Of a stretch of 15,771 nucleotides of DNA, positions 13,989-15,771 are shown one piece after another. The translations under genes and the position numbers were made by a program. Every line of letters starts with the position of its first letter. The first letter of the stretch is position 1. The notes below the pieces were generated by a model, which ran no database searches, was not told the DNA's origin, and saw only the letters and a program-made list of their open reading frames with translations. Source of the stretch: DASVBJ01 sp036375895 (GTDB taxonomy: Bacteria; Actinomycetota; Actinomycetes; JACCUZ01); assembly GCA_036375895.1 (NCBI GenBank), contig DASVBJ010000311.1, positions 1-15,771 of the forward strand, in the 5' to 3' direction.

Positions 13989-14837
13989 ATGCCTGCGTCG
14001 CCACCGCGAGTCCTCTTCGCCGGGCTGGTCGACGACGCCGCGCTGTTCCCGCCCGGCAACGCACCGATGCCCGAGGCGCTCGCCGCCCACGCCCGTCACC
14101 GCGGGGCGTCGTACGGCGACCTCGTCGGGCCGTTCGTCTGCCCCGCATCGCGGGTCGAGGAGCTGCTCGGCGCCCTGCCCGGAGACCAGCGCGTGGAGCT
14201 GTCGCTCGTCTTCGACGTGACCGGCGACGGCGCCCACCGGGCGCTGCGGGCTGCCGGCGGGGACGACCGGGTCTCGCTGGTGTCGCTGGAGGCGGCGCAC
14301 GCCCGGCTGGGTGACGACGCCACCGTCATCGGCGAGAACCTGCGCCGGCTGCCAGCGGTCGTCGGCTTCCTCGAGGTGCCGCGGACCGGGTTCGAGGCGA
14401 GCCTCGCCCTGGTCGCCGACGGCGGGTGGCAGGCGGCGAAGTACCGCACCGGCGGGACGTCCCCCGACGCCTTCCCCACCGAGGCCGAGCTCGCGGCCTT
14501 CCTGGCCGCCTGCGCGGAGCGCGGCCTCCCCTTCAAGCTCACGGCGGGCCTGCACCACGCGGTGCGGCACACCGATCCACGGACCGGGTTCGAGCATCCC
14601 GGCGTGCTCAACGTCCTGGTTGCCACGGCGAGCGCGCGGCGCGGCGCCCCCGTCGGCGAGCTGGCGGCCGTCCTCGCCGAGCGCCGGCCCGAGCCTCTCG
14701 TCGCCGCGGTGCGCGGCTGGACCGAGGCCGACTGCCTGGACGTCCGCCGGTCACTGCGGTCCTTCGGCTGCTGCGGCGTCACCGACCCCATCGACGACCT
14801 GGCCACGCTCGGCCTGGTCGAGGAGGTTGCCCGATGA
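13989..14837 (+). CDS. Conserved-looking protein of unknown function coupled to fumarylacetoacetase
   Basis: 282-residue soluble protein with no signal peptide or membrane segment. I do not recognise a named family. The alternating beta-strand/helix rhythm (VELSLVFDV, AVVGFLEVP, WQAAKYRTGG, LPFKLTAGLHHAV, VLNVLVATA, FGCCGVTDP) suggests a TIM-barrel-like fold. Polar residues that look catalytic or ligand-binding are Asp15-Asp16 in GLVDDAALFPP, Lys151 and Arg153 in KYRTGG, Lys183, the His189-His190 pair and His194 in KLTAGLHHAVRHTD, and Cys261-Cys262. The TGA overlaps the fahA ATG by 4 nt, so it is translationally coupled to the last step of homogentisate breakdown. The start at 13989 is supported by the leaderless -10 box. 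A role as maleylacetoacetate isomerase or a related helper is speculation from context; it does not look like the zeta-class glutathione transferase that does that job elsewhere. Confidence 0.8.
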   Translation: MPASPPRVLFAGLVDDAALFPPGNAPMPEALAAHARHRGASYGDLVGPFVCPASRVEELLGALPGDQRVELSLVFDVTGDGAHRALRAAGGDDRVSLVSLEAAHARLGDDATVIGENLRRLPAVVGFLEVPRTGFEASLALVADGGWQAAKYRTGGTSPDAFPTEAELAAFLAACAERGLPFKLTAGLHHAVRHTDPRTGFEHPGVLNVLVATASARRGAPVGELAAVLAERRPEPLVAAVRGWTEADCLDVRRSLRSFGCCGVTDPIDDLATLGLVEEVAR

Positions 14838-15771
14838 GCTCTTGGTACGCGGTTCCCGACGGGTCCCCGTTCCCGGTGGAGAACCTGCCGTACGGCGTGT
14901 TCTCCACCGCGGACGAGCCGCCCCGCGTCGGCGTCGCGCTCGGCGACGAGGTCGTCGACCTTGCCCCTCTGGCGGCGGCCGAGGGGCTGGACGGCGGTCA
15001 CGTCTTCGAGGCGCCCTCCCTCAACCCCTTCATGGCCCTGGGCCGGCCGGCCTGGACCGCCGTACGGTCGTGGCTCACCGAGCTGCTCACCCACGACGGC
15101 TACCGCGACCTCGTCGAGAGCCACCTCGTCCCCGCCGCGGACGTGACGATGCACCTGCCGTTCGAGGTCGCGGACTACGTCGACTTCTACTCGTCGCGGC
15201 ACCACGCGGAGAACGTCGGGCGCATCTTCCGCCCCGACTCCGAGCCGCTGACGCCCAACTGGCGTCACCTGCCGATCGGCTACCACGGCCGGGCCGGCAC
15301 GGTCGTCGTGTCGGGGACCGACGTGCGACGGCCCTCGGGTCAGCGCAAGCCGCCCGGGGAGGACGCCCCGACGTACGGCCCGTCGCAGCGGCTCGACATC
15401 GAGGCGGAGGTCGGCTTCGTGGTCGGCGTGCCGTCACCGCTCGGCCAGCCGGTGCCGGTCTCGGCCTTCCGCGACCACGTGTTCGGCGTGTGCCTCGTCA
15501 ACGACTGGAGCGCGCGGGACATCCAGGCGTGGGAGTACATCCCGCTCGGGCCGTTCCTCGGCAAGTCGTTCGCCACCTCCGTCTCCCCGTGGGTGGTGCC
15601 GCTCGCCGCGCTCGAGGCGGCCCGGGTCGCCCCGCCGGCGCAGGACCCCGAGGTGCTCCCCTACCTGCGCGACGAGGAGCCCTGGGGTCTCGACCTGTCC
15701 CTCGAGGTGTCGTGGAACGGCACCACCGTGTCGCGGCCGCCGTTCGCCGGCATGTACTGGACGCCGGCGCA
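14834..15771 (+). CDS. fahA: Fumarylacetoacetase, 3' end outside window
   Basis: Hydrolase for the last step of tyrosine catabolism, splitting fumarylacetoacetate into fumarate and acetoacetate. The 312 visible codons include the N-terminal SH3-like domain (about 1-110) and most of the catalytic FAH domain. Active-site matches to the mouse enzyme (alignment from memory) are in register: Asp117 in DFYSSRHHAENVG (mouse Asp126), His124 (His133), Glu190 and Glu192 in DIEAEVGF (Glu199, Glu201) and Asp224 in NDWSARD (Asp233). LPIGYHGR and YIPLGPFLGKSF are also typical. The ATG overlaps the upstream stop, with GAGGAGG about 8 nt before it. The frame runs open to the window end with no stop. Confidence 0.96.
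   Translation, partial: MSSWYAVPDGSPFPVENLPYGVFSTADEPPRVGVALGDEVVDLAPLAAAEGLDGGHVFEAPSLNPFMALGRPAWTAVRSWLTELLTHDGYRDLVESHLVPAADVTMHLPFEVADYVDFYSSRHHAENVGRIFRPDSEPLTPNWRHLPIGYHGRAGTVVVSGTDVRRPSGQRKPPGEDAPTYGPSQRLDIEAEVGFVVGVPSPLGQPVPVSAFRDHVFGVCLVNDWSARDIQAWEYIPLGPFLGKSFATSVSPWVVPLAALEAARVAPPAQDPEVLPYLRDEEPWGLDLSLEVSWNGTTVSRPPFAGMYWTPA

Noticed and set aside
12668..14314. A 548-codon plus-strand open frame opposite hmgA
   Set aside because: Antisense shadow; the minus-strand frame encodes a recognisable dioxygenase with a ribosome binding site.

Overview
The window reads as chromosomal DNA of a high-GC actinobacterium. It is strongly GC-rich with G/C at most third codon positions, GTG starts are common, several genes look leaderless, and the left half repeats a gene neighbourhood I know from Mycobacterium tuberculosis (pncB - clpS - DUF2017 - mec - cysO - cysM, around Rv1330-Rv1336). 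The presence of homogentisate degradation genes, which M. tuberculosis lacks, and the general look of the proteins suggest a Nocardioides-like or other environmental actinobacterium; the exact genus cannot be fixed from the sequence alone.

Layout. (1) 1-1586, minus strand: mec-cysO-cysM, the sulfur-carrier-protein route to cysteine, with cysM cut by the window edge. (2) 1587-1748: a gene-free stretch with a 56-bp near-perfect palindrome and a tight G-quadruplex motif. (3) 1749-2594, minus: clpS and a DUF2017 gene. (4) 2617-4514, plus: pncB-pncA, NAD salvage, divergent from clpS with overlapping -10 boxes. (5) 4511-5833, minus: a phosphoribosyltransferase/alpha-beta hydrolase fusion, convergent with pncA, the two stop codons interlocked. 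(6) 5984-7959, plus: ada-alkA fusion and ogt, an alkylation-repair operon. (7) 7977-9701, plus: a 574-residue class V PLP enzyme whose stop codon lies inside a 14-bp tandem repeat array; the array runs directly into a perfect 60-bp palindrome (9822-9881). (8) 10002-10700, plus: an Hsp20 gene with strong ribosome binding sites, a terminator, and a likely 29-residue membrane peptide. (9) 10774-12555, minus: a secreted 2',3'-cyclic-nucleotide phosphodiesterase/5'-nucleotidase with a perfect CRP-type site upstream. (10) 12686-15771: homogentisate catabolism, with a divergent-clade homogentisate dioxygenase on the minus strand and, on the plus strand, a conserved-looking protein of unknown function translationally coupled to fumarylacetoacetase (cut by the window edge).

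How it works together: most of the window is ordinary core metabolism and repair. The unusual material is (a) the two large palindromes, sharing the 8-mer CATGATCG and each sitting between transcription units; (b) the tandem-array/palindrome composite of 200 bp; (c) five candidate leaderless promoters with an identical TANNNT-N6-start layout; (d) a CysO carrying nine residues beyond its Gly-Gly; (e) the unknown protein coupled to fumarylacetoacetase. I see no mobile element, phage, CRISPR array, tRNA or rRNA.
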